Notes under the pieces: model-generated | The model's database searches: none | Told to the model about the DNA's origin: nothing | Seen by the model: the letters and a program-made list of their open reading frames with translations, nothing else | Made by a program: the position numbers and the translations under genes | Part shown: positions 54,214-64,000 of the stretch, piece by piece | How the letters are laid out: the number at the start of each line of letters is the position of its first letter | Position numbering within the stretch: the stretch's first letter is position 1 | DNA from: Porphyra umbilicalis | Lineage: Eukaryota; Rhodophyta; Bangiophyceae; Bangiales; Bangiaceae | Length of the DNA stretch: 64,000 nucleotides | NCBI GenBank assembly: GCA_002049455.2 | Contig: KV919010.1 | Location: 1 to 64,000 of the forward strand | Direction: 5' to 3'

Positions 54214-56700
54214 CCGTTGGAATCTTCTCGCCATCCAATGTGAGAGCAAGACAGAAGACATTGCTGGAAAGCGCACCTCATGCTCAGGCTCTTCGTGGAA
54301 ATACTGATGAACATAAGATGTTGCTGCGAGCAGGAAGCCGCTGCTTACAGCACGGTGCTTTATCCGAATCACTATTCCGCAGCCCCTGGTGGCGTCCACC
54401 CGCCGTCGAAGACGACACAGACACCGACGCCGCCATCACCGTCGACGCCACTACCACCTTCACCGCTGCTTGGGTCGCCGCTGCAGCAGCAGCCAGCGCC
54501 GTTGCGGCCGGACAAACCCCTCATACTCCAGAATTCATCGAAAGCCACCCGGTATACGCCGCGTCGTACCGCCCATCCCACATAGCCCCGCGGTGCGTCC
54601 TCCCTTGCTAGCCACGCGCCCGCGCTCACATGCGCCGGCTGCGCGCCACAAGAGCCCTGCCGACGCCGTCGTCGCTGCGTTCGTCGGCGATTCTGCCAAC
54701 GTTCTTGGTCGGTTATTTCAGTGCGTTTCGAGAGCCGCACCGCATGGTCTTTCCGGCCAATGTGCCATTCCAGGCTGGCGATGGACTGTTGAAAGATTGG
54801 TGCCCCCCAGAAATCTTCTTCATCGACCATTCCGTGGCAAATTCAATGGGAAAGTTCTGTTTGCGGCCAAGTCCCTGCGGGGTGGGCTACTTTCCCTCAA
54901 ATCCGGGATGAAACCGAGCATACAGCGCTCGGAATGCGTCTCATTTGCGGCATAAGAATATCAAAGCGGTTTCTCCGATCTTGGAAAGGGCTCTGCAGCG
55001 TCATGAGACCGGAATATCGCCCGCATTGCCGACTCGACAAGGCTCTACGCACAGGACTTCAAACGGTTATCATATGAGAGCTAAAGACGTCTTATTTTCC
55101 GTGAGATAACACATGAGATGGAAAGAGGTCGCCTGCCCAGAAGGAATGGCATCTTTATTGTTCGCGAAATGGGCGACTCTCACCGACGTTCCTTTCAGAA
55201 TGTCGGTTGATGTCTGGAGCGCAGGAATAAACAAAGGCCTCGGGTGGCGACGTCAAGCGCTACTCCCCAGCACTCGCGAGGCGCCACGTGTTGTGCGAAG
55301 ACACCGACAGCGGCGCCAACCCCTTGGTGCTTCCGCTTGCCTTGCCAGCAGGGCATGCCCAGCAGGGCCTGCAGCAAGGCATGCCCTGCTGGTGTCTCGT
55401 TTCGGACGTTCGATCGCAGTCCAGTGGACGCGGAGGGACGTATGACCTTCCACGCGTGCGCCTTCCCCCGTCCCTTCCCACGGGGTACCACGGGTGCGCT
55501 TCCCTCTCAGTGCCGTCGTTCGCACCAGCGCTCGTGGTCGGTTCCACACCGCGCCTCATCTTGCTGTACTCTACCCCGTCTATCGCCCTGACGTCACCAG
55601 GTCTTCTTTGTTGCCTGCTGTATTTCGTGTTCAGTTCCTCCTCCCCCCCGCTTCTTTTCTTGCTTGCTGTTGCTGCTCGCTGTTCCGCCCCCCTCGCTCT
55701 GACGGTCGCTTGCTGTTACCGTGCCGAGTTCCTTTTTTTGTTTTCCATTCCCCTCTCTCCTCTGCCCCCACTCCCGTCTTTCCCTGCCCCATGGACTCCC
55801 AGGATTTGTTGGGCTCTGCTCGAGGGGATCTTTGCCTCTCCTCCTGACCAACTGTCACCCGCCCGACAAGCTCCCTCCCTTAGCGCTGGCCCCTGCTCGG
55901 CATCACCCGCTCCTGACAGCTGTATTTGGCGCTCATAATATCACTCTTGGAGACTGCAAGGGGGGTGAGCAGGGGCGTTGGTTGCGTGGGGGGCACCGAT
56001 ATGGACAGGGTGTGCAGGGGCGGTTGGAGGGGGTTGGATAGCGAGTGAGGCCGAGGTGGGCGGAGGGGGACGGCGTCCGCCGGTTGGGAAGGGAGGGGGG
56101 GGTAGGCGGGCAGGGCTAAGATGGGCGGGGGGCGATTGGGGTGAGCGCGGGTGGGCGGGCGCGGTTGGCGGGGATGGGCGGGGGTGGGTGGCGGGGCGTG
56201 GTGGGAGCAAGTTGGGTGGCGCTTAGCTTGTACGATAGCAAAGACACTGTAAATTTGGCTATCTGTTATTAACGCCCACGAAGAAGCTGGGAAGATCAGC
56301 CCGCGACGTCCCCAGTTTTTCATGCCGCGATCTCCTCAGGGATGTGACCGGAGCGGCACGCGCAAAAACGTCACTCGAGGTCGCAAACAGAGAACCGGCG
56401 ACGTCTTGCTTGCGATCCCTACCGAGGCTGTTCCTCCGAATTCTTGAAGTTCTGTGGGGGGCTTCTGATCTCGTTGTCTAGTTTTTCTGGCTATCAGCTG
56501 ATCTGATGATCCAATCTGCGTTGCGCTAGTCACAGCATTCCCACCAATGTCGGGCCAACGCCGTATTGGGCACACGTTTCAGAAGCGTGTCTCACATTCG
56601 ACGTTGGCCAGTTCTCGGGGCGGGTAACAATGTCAAACGTGCACGCGACGTTGCCAGTGGAGGGCAAGCGAGTTAAAACGCGAATGTACTTGCGTCCGAT
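54214..56700. other. Intergenic, no gene recognised
   Basis: Mixed composition with a C/T-rich tract (55.6-55.8 kb) and a G-rich tract (55.96-56.2 kb). Short frames only. A strong hairpin at 55345-55392 is listed separately. Confidence 0.35.
55345..55392. repeat. Perfect 15-bp-stem hairpin
   Basis: CCAGCAGGGCATGCC (55345-55359) pairs exactly with GGCATGCCCTGCTGG (55378-55392) around an 18-base loop that itself repeats GCAGGGC. Confidence 0.65.
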
Positions 56701-56713
56701 TCGGTGTCGGAGC

Positions 56714-56771
56714 CGTTGGCCCCGGGGCCAACGAGTTGCCAACCGAGCCTCCGTTGGCAACTCGTTGGCCC
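56714..56771. repeat. Overlapping palindrome and 19-bp-stem hairpin
   Basis: CGTTGGCCCCGGGGCCAACG (56714-56733) is a perfect 20-base palindrome. Its right half is also the outer part of a second stem: 56725-56743 pairs with 56753-56771 around a 9-base loop. The two folds exclude each other. Confidence 0.7.
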
Positions 56772-56919
56772 TGCGGACAACGGGTCCTGTGCTCTGATCG
56801 GCCCATGGCAGTTTCACGGGGTTAAATCAGTGACATGTGGCACTTCATATTGTCCTCAGATCGCCCGAGTTATCATATTTTTGTTTCGACAGCTACAGTC
56901 ATTATTCGGTTGAATCCGT

Positions 56920-56950
56920 CCCGGTTATATCCACAGTGGATATAACCGGG
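56920..56950. repeat. Perfect 31-base palindrome
   Basis: CCCGGTTATATCCAC (56920-56934), one base, then its exact reverse complement (56936-56950). TTCGG at 56905-56909 and CCGAA at 56951-56955 could extend the pairing past a bulge. Confidence 0.7.
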
Positions 56951-57066
56951 CCGAAGAACGCACCACAGGCGCCGAGAGAACGGGGAATGTGGGCTGCAAA
57001 CGCATTTATGATCCACCTTTTGAAATTATTCTAAGACCGGATCAACTGACACTGATCCATGGATGA

Positions 57067-57073
57067 CTATATA
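57067..57073 (+). promoter_or_regulatory. Candidate TATA box of T2 transposase
   Basis: TATATAA about 150 bases upstream of the ATG at 57221, in an otherwise GC-rich setting. Confidence 0.45.
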
Positions 57074-57220
57074 ACCCCTTCTCTTGGCGGTCGGATCAGA
57101 GCCAATCGACCTCCGGTGCGCGCCTTGTCACGGGCGATCCGCCCAAATTTTGCGCACCTCCGCTCCTCTTCCAACCCCCGCAGCCACACCAACCGCACTT
57201 ACCGCACTGTTCACATCACC

Positions 57221-58839
57221 ATGACGCTCGCAAGCGCCATTGACGCCGACGCTGCAGCTGCTGTGGCTGTCTTGGCCGAGAGCAGCCAGGCGTTGGCAGC
57301 GGAGCACGGGGAGAGTCTACGTGCGGCTGCTCGGGCGGCCGCTGTGACGGCGGATGCTGTCTTCTCGTCACCCCCTGCTGCACGGTCGCCGGCTCGACAT
57401 GTTGGAGGCGCGCGCCGGCGCCGTACGCCGATGTCTTCGGACACAAAGCTGCGCGTCTTTGGCTGGCATGCAGCGGGGAAGAGCATCGACGTTATGAGCC
57501 GACAGCTGAACCAGCAGTATGACCGCAGCGGGCTTCACAAGATCATCAAGCAGAAGGACGCCCTGCTGGCCCGAGCCGCCGAAGGAGCGGCGGGCCGCGG
57601 TCTCACTTTCAAGACAAGCAACTACCCGGACGTCGACAAGAAGCACCTAGAGTGCTTCCTGGCCGTGCGCGCGAGGGGCCAGAAGCGTGTGCCGTGGTCA
57701 CTTACCATCCTCCGGGCGAAGGCCGTACAGATTGCGGAGCACCTCGGTGTTACAGACTTCGCGGCGTCCAACAGCTCATCCAGCGGTAGGCGCGGCGTCG
57801 CGGCCTTTCGAACGTCGCGCTACATGGTTTTGGCGCGTCCGCCAATGTAGAGGAGGCGGCGGCGCGCATGGCTGCCATCCGGCAGCAACTGGAGGGCGTC
57901 GACTTGGACCTGTTGTACAATGTGGAAGAGACCGGGCTTCCATATCGGGGCCTACCATCGAGATCATACGTGCCTTCGGAGGTCCGTCGAACGGCTTGGG
58001 GGTCTAAGGCGATGAAGAGCAAGGACCTTGTCACTCTCACGCTGTGCTGCAACTCTACTGGCTCCCACAAGCTGCCGGTGACGATGATCAGCAAGGCGGT
58101 GCAGCCGATGTGCTTCGCAGGCAGGGGCAATGAGTGTCCCCTGCCCTTCTTCTCGCAGAAGTCGGCCTGGACGGACGCGTCGATCTTCAAGCGCTGGTTC
58201 GATGAAGTGTTCGTCCCAGCGGTGCGGGCGCGCACGAGACACCAAGTGTACCTGATCATGGACAACCTGGGCTGCCACAGCTCCATCGCCAACCCGCAAG
58301 TCACCATCATTGAGCTTCCGCCCAACACGACAGCTGTTTTCCAGCCGCTGGACGCTGGCATCATCGCGACGCTGAAGATCCGATACAAGAAGCTGCTGCT
58401 GCACCGAGTCGTCACCAACCTCGACGCCCTGCTGTCGAGCGAAGCGCGCGACCCCCGAGTACCGCGGGGAGGGGGTCTCGAATACGAGGGACACGCTCAT
58501 CCCCTCGACGCGGCCAAGTTCATCCTGGCGGAGTGGAACGAGATGCCGCCCGAGCAGAGTTTCCGCTGCTGGCTGAAGGCGGAATGCCTGCCCACCGAGG
58601 CCAACGATGAGCTGAGGCGCCAGCTGGGTGACATTCTGCCTGTCGCCGACAACGAGCACATGGACGTGTCTTCTCTGGTGGCCATGATGGCCAACACGAC
58701 GCTGCAGCACGAGTTTGAGGGTGTGAGCGGTCCGGACCAGGCGCAGGCGATGCGTCGCTGGCTGGTGGCTGAGACCGATGTTGAGGCCATCTATCAGACG
58801 GTTGAAATGGTCCTGGTTGGGGCGGACGATGACCAGTGA
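57221..58839 (+). pseudogene. T2 transposase (pogo/Tigger-like), one frameshift and one stop
   Basis: ATG at 57221 in a good context (ATCACCATG). After an Ala-rich leader come a first helix-turn-helix (SSDTKLRVFGWHAAGKSID to LHKIIKQKDALLARA) and a CENP-B-type second one (RVPWSLTILRAKAVQIAEHLG, FAASNS). A one-base loss near 57775-57780 moves the frame, and TAG at 57787-57789 stands where this family has Trp. The new frame reads LSNVALHGFGASANVEEAAA and on to the end at TGA 58837-58839. Catalytic motifs: YNVEETGL has Glu for the usual Asp, LIMDNLGCHSS keeps the second Asp, FQPLDAGIIATLK keeps the third. Frameshift, stop and D-to-E make it inactive. It is clearly a different family from T1. Its terminal repeats were not found. 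Confidence 0.75.
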
Positions 58840-58897
58840 TGGGGCATGGGGGAGGGACACGAATGACGTTGACGCTCTATCAGGTTCTGCTAAGGCA

Positions 58898-58903
58898 AAT
58901 AAA
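58898..58903 (+). terminator. Candidate poly(A) signal of T2
   Basis: AATAAA 59 bases after the T2 stop codon, at a normal distance for a short 3' untranslated region. Confidence 0.5.
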
Positions 58904-59165
58904 TCTTGCTTTTCATCCCGTCTGAGATCCCCATAAATGCTGCCTTCCATACTTCTTTCGCTGCCGAGTAGTATCGAAACACCTCATTGCAGCCCATCGC
59001 AAAGTCTCTCCAGGCGCTGATAACTTCCGTCAGCAACTGTAAACAAAAATGGCGATGGATATAACGAAAAAATGACTGTACCCACGGATGGAATTTGGCA
59101 CCTCTCGGAAGTGGACGGCCGCGTGTCAGCTCGGCCCAAGGGTCCGGATCGTTGAAGCGTGTCAC
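58904..59165. other. Spacer, no gene recognised
   Basis: Between T2 and the next inverted repeat. Nothing recognised. Confidence 0.35.
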
Positions 59166-59360
59166 GCATCCCACATGCGTACATGGTAAAACACTTCAAC
59201 ACTCGACCCTCTTTCCGACGTCAAAAAGAGGTTGAAGCGATCCGCATCACCACCCACCAATGGCCATTCAAGGTGGTTCGAGAATCGCGCTTTCAACGTC
59301 AGAAAGGCCTCTCTCGTGAGCAAGATGTGGACAGCTGCTGGCCAATCAATGGACCATCGA
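59166..59360 (-). repeat. Left arm of a 190-bp inverted repeat pair, protein-like
   Basis: About 80 percent identical, inverted, to 61905-62092. Read on the minus strand it stays open and gives IDWPAAVHILLTREAFLTL and LEWPLVGGDADRFN, matching IDWPATVHVLLTRQAFLTL and LEWPFLGGNADRFN from the other arm. Codon differences are not biased to third positions. It could be two copies of a decayed gene segment, or terminal repeats of an element of about 2.9 kb. Confidence 0.5.
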
Positions 59361-59489
59361 TGAAGGGTGCTGTCCAACGGAACATAGTCAAGGTTACTGG
59401 GAAGGTCAACTCCAGAATATACGCAGCAGAGTTTGTCGTCCAGATACCTATGTGGCGTATAGTTCTTTATGTCGAAACTTGCAGCGGAC

Positions 59490-60165
59490 ACTAATCTTCT
59501 TCGTCATCGACGTCGGCACCATCGTCGTCCCTGGTCGTCGTGCCGCGGCCACCTCCACCCCCCCGCCCCGCCCTACCACATTATTCTTCCACCAGGAATA
59601 TATCCTGCGAATCTTTCAAACTCACCACCACTCCGCTCTCCCCCGCTCCTCGTCCCCCCGCACTCGGTCACTCTCACCTCCACCTCCACCACCCCCCCCC
59701 CGGCCACTCTCACGCACCACTCTGGCCGCCCCCCCATTCCCCCCCCCTTCGTCAATCCCTCACCACGCCCACTACTACCAGACACACGAACTCCACAGCG
59801 CGTCATAATCATAGCGTCACCGCATCAAGCTGCCCATGCACCGCATCAAGCTGCTCATGCGAGCTGGCGGAGGGCAAGGGTGACAACGGTGCAAAGATGC
59901 AGGGGATTCGACTGCCGAGTGGTCGTGGCCAACGGGGGAGTCCAGCGAATGCCACTGGGCGGGCAAAAGCGGGAGGCCATGGTTCCGAACGCGACGCGAC
60001 ACCCCAGATCTATCCAATAAGAAGGTAGATTCGTAGAAAGTGTTTGTTGATCTACCAATTGATTGGTGCGAGCTCTGAGCGATTCGGTTGCGCGCCCTTT
60101 CATTCTTGGCTGCAATCGCCTCTCGGCCGTCAGAGCACGTGCCTCGCCTCCCACGCGACGGCATT
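59490..60165. other. Spacer with C-rich tract, no gene recognised
   Basis: C/A-rich low complexity at 59.54-59.75 kb. CGCATCAAGCTGC is repeated in tandem near 59820 (a 21-base near-repeat). No gene recognised. Confidence 0.4.
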
Positions 60166-60175
60166 GGTTCTGACC
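60166..60175 (+). repeat. Target-site duplication GGTTCTGACC, left copy
   Basis: Identical to 61311-61320. Both copies directly abut the inverted repeats. Confidence 0.8.
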
Positions 60176-61310
60176 AGGCCTCACCAAGGGTATCAGTTTC
60201 AGCCACGAGTACGGTATGTGGCTCGGATCCAGCCACCGAGTATTGGCTGACAGTGAGCCGGATTTTAGACATCCGAGTATGAGTATCGCTCAAACCTGAC
60301 AGAGCGGGTATCAAGAGTACATACCCTTGAAGTTTTGGGACGTCGGTACCGAATGTCGTTCCGAGGCGCGGGTATGCGTATATGGCGCGTCGCCAAAGAA
60401 TGATCGGATCTGAGAAACGCTCACAGCAAGTCACAGCAGTTCACAGCAGCTCACAGCACAGAATTTAAAATTGCTGTGATCGTCCTTGCCTCCCACAGAG
60501 CCATCCAGGAGCCCTCAGCATGCAATTTTATTTCAAAGCACAGTCACAGCACGGTCACAGCATGCTGCAACTTGCTGTGGAACTTGCTCGGATCCGATCA
60601 TTCTTTGGCGACGCGCCATACCTTTTACAGGAATGCACATTTCCTTCGTGCAGCTAACTTTGTAGTGTTGATACCAATTTATTCGTTAAGCGGCTGATGT
60701 CGTCGTGGTGCCGGACCTCCGTTGGCCCGAACGAGCATTGTCACTGGGTCCGACCGGGTGGCGATCAGGGCTACAGGCCCTGTCGAATGCGTCCACCCCA
60801 AGGACCGATTGGAACTCTCGTTGGAAGTACAAGGAGCGAGCGAGAGGCTCGCAAAAGGCGAGACGAACGGGAGGGTTGGGAAGGTGACCGCCGCCGCGCC
60901 GCGTGGTGGGCGAGGAAGAAGATCGGGGCGGAGGAACGGGGAGAGCAGAGAAGGATGACGGACGCCTAAGAGCGCAAGAGGGTGGATGGTGGGCTGTCAC
61001 TCGCTTCGCACGCATGCAGATGCGTGATGTTGGCCCGAATCGCACGCTCTGCCTCTGCTCAGATTGCCAGGCATCAATTTGAAGTGGGAGTATCCGGTCA
61101 ATTCACCGTCAAAAGTGTCGAATTATCCAGAATCGAGAGTACGAGTAACACTCTTGATACCCTTGGACGTCAAGTTTCGCGGGTGTCTGACCACTGCTCA
61201 TTCACCGAGTATGGGTATTGGGGAAGGACCGAAAAATCCCGCGAGTATGAGTATATACCCGAAAAATATACTCGAGTGATACTCTTCCCGAAATACTCTT
61301 GGTGAGGCCT
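60176..61310. mobile_element. MULE-like non-autonomous element with 10-bp duplication and GAGTAT-rich ends
   Basis: 1135 bp with terminal inverted repeat AGGCCTCACCAAG(G/A)GTAT, flanked by GGTTCTGACC at 60166-60175 and 61311-61320 (11 bases if the preceding T is counted). A 9-11 base duplication is typical of Mutator-like elements. About 170 bases at each end are studded with GAGTAT/ATACTC words, and shared blocks such as GGGTATCAAGAGT lie deeper in. No transposase inside; the interior includes the MITE at 60383-60618 and GC-rich filler. Confidence 0.75.
60383..60618. mobile_element. 236-bp MITE with perfect 28-bp inverted repeats and TA duplication
   Basis: 60383-60410 (TGGCGCGTCGCC and on) is the exact reverse complement of 60591-60618. 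TA flanks both ends (60381-60382 and 60619-60620), the target choice of the Tc1/mariner-pogo superfamily. The interior carries several TCACAGCA words in both orientations, which may be subterminal transposase-binding repeats. Intact repeats suggest recent movement. It sits inside the MULE-like element. Confidence 0.9.
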
Positions 61311-61320
61311 GGTTCTGACC
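61311..61320 (+). repeat. Target-site duplication GGTTCTGACC, right copy
   Basis: Identical to 60166-60175. Confidence 0.8.
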
Positions 61321-61880
61321 TTCGTTGCAGCCCCTCTGAGCTCGACGTCGGCATCTCGGACGACGCACTTTGCCCCATGCACGTCCCTCCCTCCCCTCCC
61401 CACAGTACGTCCGTCCCTTGCCTTCCCCTTTCACATCCCTCTCTCCCTCCCCTCCTATATGTCCCTGCCCCCCCCCTCTGACGCTCCTTCTCCGCCCCTC
61501 CCGGCTCTTCTTTTCCGCCTCCCGCCCTCTCCTCCCCCCGTGCACCCACCGCGTACCCGGGGGACATGACACACTTGCAGGTGGATGGGTGCTCCACGAT
61601 GGGAGCTTCACCAGCCAGTGTAGAGTTTCCACGCCCCGGTGCTTGACGGGTCAGTGGTGGCGTGAAGGTGGAGGCTGATGAAATACAAGGAAGACGGGGG
61701 GGGGGGGGGAGGGGAGGTGGGAGCGAGGAAGGAGGACGGGGGAGGCGGTGTCGCTCAGCCAAACTAAGCTACATGGTTTCATAAAATCCTTAGGTCATAA
61801 GATTTGCCAACTCTTATCGTCCAATTGTAGTTGAAAAGGCCCCCGCCAGGTAATGGAACAGAGAATGATTCTCCGTCTCA
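61321..61880. other. Spacer with C-rich and G-rich tracts
   Basis: C/T-rich 61.38-61.55 kb and a G run near 61.70 kb. No gene recognised. Confidence 0.4.
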
Positions 61881-61904
61881 GTGGATAACGGGAGCGCTTA
61901 TCAC

Positions 61905-62092
61905 GTGGCCATTGATTGGCCAGCAACTGTCCACGTCTTGCTCACGAGACAGGCCTTTTTGACGTTAAATGTGGGATACTCGAACAACCTTGAATGGCCT
62001 TTCCTGGGGGGTAATGCGGATCGCTTTAACCCCTTTTTTGACAACAGAAAGAGGGTCGAGTGTTGGGAGTGTTTTTCGATGCTCCACATGCG
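61905..62092 (+). repeat. Right arm of the 190-bp inverted repeat pair
   Basis: Inverted partner of 59166-59360. The open frame continues to TGA near 62174 but the shared part ends at about 62092. Confidence 0.5.
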
Positions 62093-62339
62093 GTGGCGCG
62101 TGGCCGAACGTGCTTTCGGGCGCGTCAGACACGCGGCGCGATCCTACCGACACTGGAAAAGCAAGTGGATCTGAGCGAATGAGGGGGCACACGAGGCGGG
62201 GCTGCTCCCAGCGGCCCCGCGTCAGGCCCTCCTCAGGCTACGGGGCCGCACAGGCCGCCACGTGTGCCCGCCAGCGCCGGTGCGCGCCCGCACCACCCCC
62301 GCCGCACCGAACGGCAGTGGCGGTGGCATACAACAGTGC

Positions 62340-63500
62340 CCATCGTCACGGCCGGCACAATCCCCATCCGTCCCCATCCGAAGCCTATCCGTATCCAAAA
62401 CTCTGATGGATGGGCGTTATTGACGTCTGTGAGCGCTCCCCGATTTCCCATCCAAAGAGTTACTGGGATGGGCTTCCTCGACCGAGGCCAGTCAAAAGTC
62501 ACCACACTTTTGTGCAGCACAGCCGTTACTTTCCGGGCCTTCTCACGTCTAAGAAAAAATTACGGCATCTTATTGGGCCAGCATCATTTCTACTCCTGTA
62601 GCGGGCCCTTGCGAACTGTAGCCCCCGCACTGCTCCCATCTGGTCCGTCTGCTCAGCGGCATACGCGGCACGAGGTCGACCCTTACTTTCCTGCGATACA
62701 ACTCCCATATTTCTCAGTCCTTGACGTTCAAATTTTGTAGATTGTGTCAACCCCGTCGACGTCACGACCAGACCGACGGTCGTCTTGTTCACGCCGACAG
62801 ACAGCAACAGAAGATGACTTGGCCTGGAAAATTGCAATGAGTCGGTGACATCGCGAAACGCCGTGCTTCACGCTGCGCTCCGCTATTCGCTTTGAGAGTG
62901 CAAGAAATCCGTCACTTGCACAGTGTGTTGTGAGACTCCGCAACTCGCCCAGCTCCCGCGAAAACGACCGCTCATGCAACGCGGCCCTGGATGCACAAAC
63001 GCTGTAGCTCTGCTGCCGCCGCGACTTCACCTCGTCGGATTCGATGTCAGTGGTGAGGACGGCCGGCTGCAACCGAGGCCCGTGCAACTGACGTGCTTTG
63101 GAACAAAATACTTATACTTCCTGCAGACCAATTGAATTGGCCCGAACAGCTGCGCGGTGTGGCCAAAACATGTGCGACTGGTAGCCAATGACATGGCCTT
63201 ATGGTTTTGCGCCGGGTTTCTGAATACGAAACGGCCGAGCCTGCCGAGGATCACACGGTGTCTCTCGAGCGGGCCACCTCGACACGAAGGACTCCCGGGC
63301 GGAACTGGGGACCACGCCATCGGCCGGAAACGCTCATCCGAAGCCCATCCAAAGCCCAGCGGTATCCCATCGAAAACTCTCATGAGTCCGCTTGGATGAG
63401 CAGGAGAAGCCCATCCGTCAACAACCAAAGAGTGACTAGACAACATCCAAGGCCCATCTACAACCCGCTTGGATGAAGATTCTTCCAGCCGTGACGATGG
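62340..63500. mobile_element. Foldback-type element with CATCC iteron ends
   Basis: 1161 bp. The outer 30 bases match as an inverted repeat at about 25 positions (CCATCGTCACGGC at both ends). Inside them, about 140 bases at each end are packed with CATCC/GGATG words, for example CATCCGAAGCC and AAAACTCT in both. No target duplication and no transposase seen. The interior, 62.5-63.3 kb, has no recognisable gene. Confidence 0.6.
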
Positions 63501-64000
63501 CCACCCTCATCACCGCTGGCACCGCAAACGCCACCCCCGCGCGCCCATGGCCATCGCCCCCATCCGGCCCACCGAAACTTCTGCCGTCCTGGACGCCCCT
63601 ACCGCCGTTGGTCGCGCCCCCCCCCGGCTGCCGCCGCCCTCGCGGCTGTCGGTGGTCGCCAGCATCGCCGCCCTCGAGACTGCCGGCCCCCTCTTCGCGA
63701 ACCGACGTCGGCCACCGCCTCCACGTCACCCGCCGCCGTCCACGACCGCCACCAACGCCACCCTCACTGCCGATGCCGCCACGCGCCGGCCGCCGCTCCC
63801 CCGCCGCTCCCGTCGCCGTCGGCCGCCACCGCCGGTGTCTGCCGCTGTCGCCCCCGCTGACTCTGCCGCCGTTGCCGTCGTTGGGCGCCCCAGCCTCGCC
63901 TGCCCATGCCGCCCGCTGCCGACGCCATTCCCGTCGCCGCCGTCCCCGCCCCCGCCGCTGTCAGCCGCCGATGTCATTTGCCGCTGACGCCACGCCCGCG
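63501..64000. other. GC-rich Ala/Pro-coding-like tract, no gene recognised
   Basis: C-rich with CCGCCG units. Frames on both strands are Ala/Pro/Arg-rich and run off the window. Similar in style to the 49-51 kb region. Confidence 0.4.

Noticed and set aside
62340-63500. CRISPR-like array because of repeated CATCC words
   Set aside because: Words are 5 bases, irregularly spaced and in both orientations, with no constant repeat or spacer size.
1-64000. A genetic code with TGA as Trp
   Set aside because: TGA also ends the T1 and T2 transposase genes at sensible places, and other breaks in the elements are TAA and TAG. The Trp-to-TGA pattern is kept only as an observation.

Overview
The window looks like GC-rich eukaryotic nuclear DNA made almost entirely of transposable elements and their debris. 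I saw no convincing single-copy host gene, no rRNA operon and no bacterial-style operon. Ty3/gypsy retrotransposons with chromodomains, pogo/Tigger-type, PIF/Harbinger-like and hAT-like transposases, a possible non-LTR fragment, foldback elements, a MITE and a pol III tRNA-like unit all occur together. High GC, intron-free transposase genes and long GC-rich low-complexity tracts would fit an alga such as a bangiophyte red alga, but that assignment is inference only.

Layout. 0.5-1.3 kb: G-rich minisatellite. About 1.5-14.77 kb: a pogo/Tigger-like DNA transposon (T1) with long imperfect terminal inverted repeats. Its transposase gene is split by a 10,194-bp Ty3/gypsy element (A, 3650-13843) with two 684-bp LTRs and a 5-bp TACAG duplication. 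16.8-18.3 kb: foldback element with about 460-bp arms. 23.5-25.3 kb: broken Harbinger-like transposase facing a possible degraded partner gene. 28.8-30.15 kb: inverted-repeat pair. 30.1-31.0 kb: hAT-like fragment. 33.9-37.24 kb: 3' part of a second Ty3/gypsy element (C, minus strand). It ends abruptly at a third (B, about 37240-49079, minus strand), whose 5' LTR is itself interrupted by about 1.7 kb of unidentified DNA. 52-53.2 kb: non-LTR-like C-terminal fragment and a tRNA-like unit. 57.2-58.9 kb: second pogo/Tigger-like transposase (T2). 59.2-63.5 kb: cluster of foldback elements and a MITE, some nested.

How the pieces relate. In elements A and B the space between pol and the 3' LTR, usually short in Ty3/gypsy elements, holds an extra gene on the opposite strand. 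Its product aligns between the two diverged elements and matches no family I know. Element C has a broken coding region in the same position and orientation. This conserved antisense gene is the best candidate here for an undescribed system.

State of decay. Nearly all coding sequence is broken. A has in-frame stops in gag and pol and an integrase D-to-E change. B has frameshifts and a lost RT YxDD motif. T2 and the Harbinger-like gene each lack a catalytic aspartate. T1 is the exception: apart from the A insertion its frame is intact on both sides. Coordinates of degraded elements are read by eye and are approximate unless a duplication or perfect repeat fixes them.
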